Source: Deltaproteobacteria bacterium ADurb.Bin151 (GTDB taxonomy: Bacteria; Desulfobacterota; Syntrophia; Syntrophales; Smithellaceae). From it: DNA of 62,353 nucleotides. The notes below the pieces were generated by a model. It was not told where the DNA came from, did not search any database, and saw nothing but the letters and a program-made list of their open reading frames with translations. Positions 61,696 through 62,353 of the stretch are shown here, piece by piece. Positions within the stretch are counted from its first letter, which is position 1; each line of letters starts with the position of its first letter. The stretch covers positions 1 through 62,353 of the forward strand of contig MWDG01000011.1 in NCBI GenBank assembly GCA_002070455.1, in the 5' to 3' direction. The position numbers and the translations under genes are program-made.

Positions 61696-62103
61696 TCATT
61701 TTAAGCTGATCCGCCCGTCCGAATTCACAATCGTTTCAATCAGTATATTTCTGCCCGTCCCAGCATTGATCCGGGCTGTAATCTGAAAACGCAGGCACAA
61801 AACATCCTCTTCCTGAGGCAGAAAATGGACTTTCACCGATTGCAGCCGAGGTTCGTATTTTTCAATAGCCTGCCGGATGGACTTTTCAACCCGGGTTACC
61901 GATTCCGGATAGGAGGTCAGGAAGTCGTTTAAATCAGGAATACCATAAACATCGGATATCGGAACGCTGCCCTGACGTGTATTCAAAATGCGCCGCAGAT
62001 GGGCCAGTATGGAATCGACCTGCCGGATATCATCGGTACGGCCGCGCCGATCCGGCTCACTTTCCCACGTACGAATACGCTCGAGAAGCCTTTCTTCTTT
62101 CAT
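61696..62103 (-). CDS. tssE: Type VI secretion baseplate protein TssE (gp25-like)
   Basis: A 135-aa lysozyme-like gp25 homologue of the T6SS baseplate. The IEKYEPRL motif and the preceding YGIPDLNDF stretch are diagnostic. The N-terminal LLERIRTWE and the terminal SDGRISLK are typical. It lies at the head of the visible part of the T6SS locus. Genes for sheath (tssB, tssC) and Hcp would be expected beyond the right edge, but the nearest 250 bp contain no convincing one. Confidence 0.93.
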   Translation of the reverse strand: MKEERLLERIRTWESEPDRRGRTDDIRQVDSILAHLRRILNTRQGSVPISDVYGIPDLNDFLTSYPESVTRVEKSIRQAIEKYEPRLQSVKVHFLPQEEDVLCLRFQITARINAGTGRNILIETIVNSDGRISLK

Positions 62104-62353
62104 GAGAACTCAGCCATATTCAATTTTTTGTTGCGTCAAATAAGAAATTTATTTGGAAGATGCGACTTTATAAACAAGACTTGCCATCGTGTCAACTGAT
62201 ATTTTTATTGTGGATCACTGAGGGTTTGAAAACCTGGAACCAGCACTTCGGCATCCTGTTGATCGATGTTCATCGATGCTGTTAGTAGCAAATAGAAAAG
62301 TCCTATTTTGTAGCACATGATATGTCCGCTTTTAACGATGTTTAAGGAAAGGG

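Noticed and set aside
1..62353. tRNA, rRNA, CRISPR arrays, transposases, phage genes
   Set aside because: Intergenic regions were read for cloverleaf-like blocks, regularly spaced direct repeats and recombinase motifs. None was found; the repeats seen are short, irregular and palindromic.

Overview
The window reads as a chromosomal segment of a strictly or mostly anaerobic bacterium of the former Deltaproteobacteria (Desulfobacterota), most like the Syntrophus/Smithella group. This placement is inferred from gene content, not from a marker gene: a 2-hydroxyacyl-CoA dehydratase set with its ATPase activator, a glutaconate-type CoA-transferase pair, a full-length B12 methylmalonyl-CoA mutase, many radical SAM proteins, PAS-rich hybrid histidine kinases, cytochrome bd, and the small palindromic intergenic repeats common in such genomes. 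Coding density is high. I see no tRNA, rRNA, CRISPR array, transposase or phage gene.

Layout. 0.4-11.8 kb: a degenerate class III cyclase-like protein, cytochrome bd oxidase (cydAB, minus strand), a tandem pair of small secreted proteins, an MtaD-type deaminase, a 751-aa protein of unknown function, and a secreted MsrA-MsrB fusion. 12.0-12.5 kb: a small exported protein and a 43-aa helix-hairpin-helix ORF. 13.0-24.6 kb, all minus strand: the standout region, a dedicated fatty-acid/polyketide-like cluster with FabA, two acyl carrier proteins, two ketosynthases, a PKS-type dehydratase, a FabZ/ApeI-like hotdog protein, a thioesterase, a PlsY-like acyltransferase, a polysaccharide deacetylase, a small membrane protein and three radical SAM enzymes, one of them B12-binding. 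A flavin reductase-rubredoxin fusion diverges from it, and a fourth radical SAM/B12 protein follows.

27.5-39.8 kb: CoA-transferase, a PAS histidine kinase whose receiver has lost its phospho-acceptor Asp, methylmalonyl-CoA mutase, a secreted Ntn hydrolase, a FabG/ParA/alpha-beta-hydrolase run, and pyruvoyl arginine decarboxylase with a cyclic-nucleotide-binding protein. 40-52.7 kb: NlpC/P60 lipoprotein, truA, mgtE, a three-gene 2-hydroxyacyl-CoA dehydratase operon, a thioesterase bracketed by repeats, a FeoA-FeoB fusion, and small enzymes. 52.7-62.1 kb: a five-PAS hybrid kinase and part of a type VI secretion locus (tssE-F-G-H), with the tssG-tssH junction filled by repeat sequence.

The most likely undescribed system is the radical-SAM lipid cluster. 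Its carrier proteins, ketosynthases and dehydratases could build an acyl chain, the radical SAM enzymes could modify it, and the thioesterase or PlsY homologue could release it or pass it to a glycerolipid. It encodes no ketoreductase or enoyl reductase, so it probably borrows those from general metabolism. Its layout recalls the gene sets proposed for ladderane-type lipids, but no product can be assigned from sequence alone.
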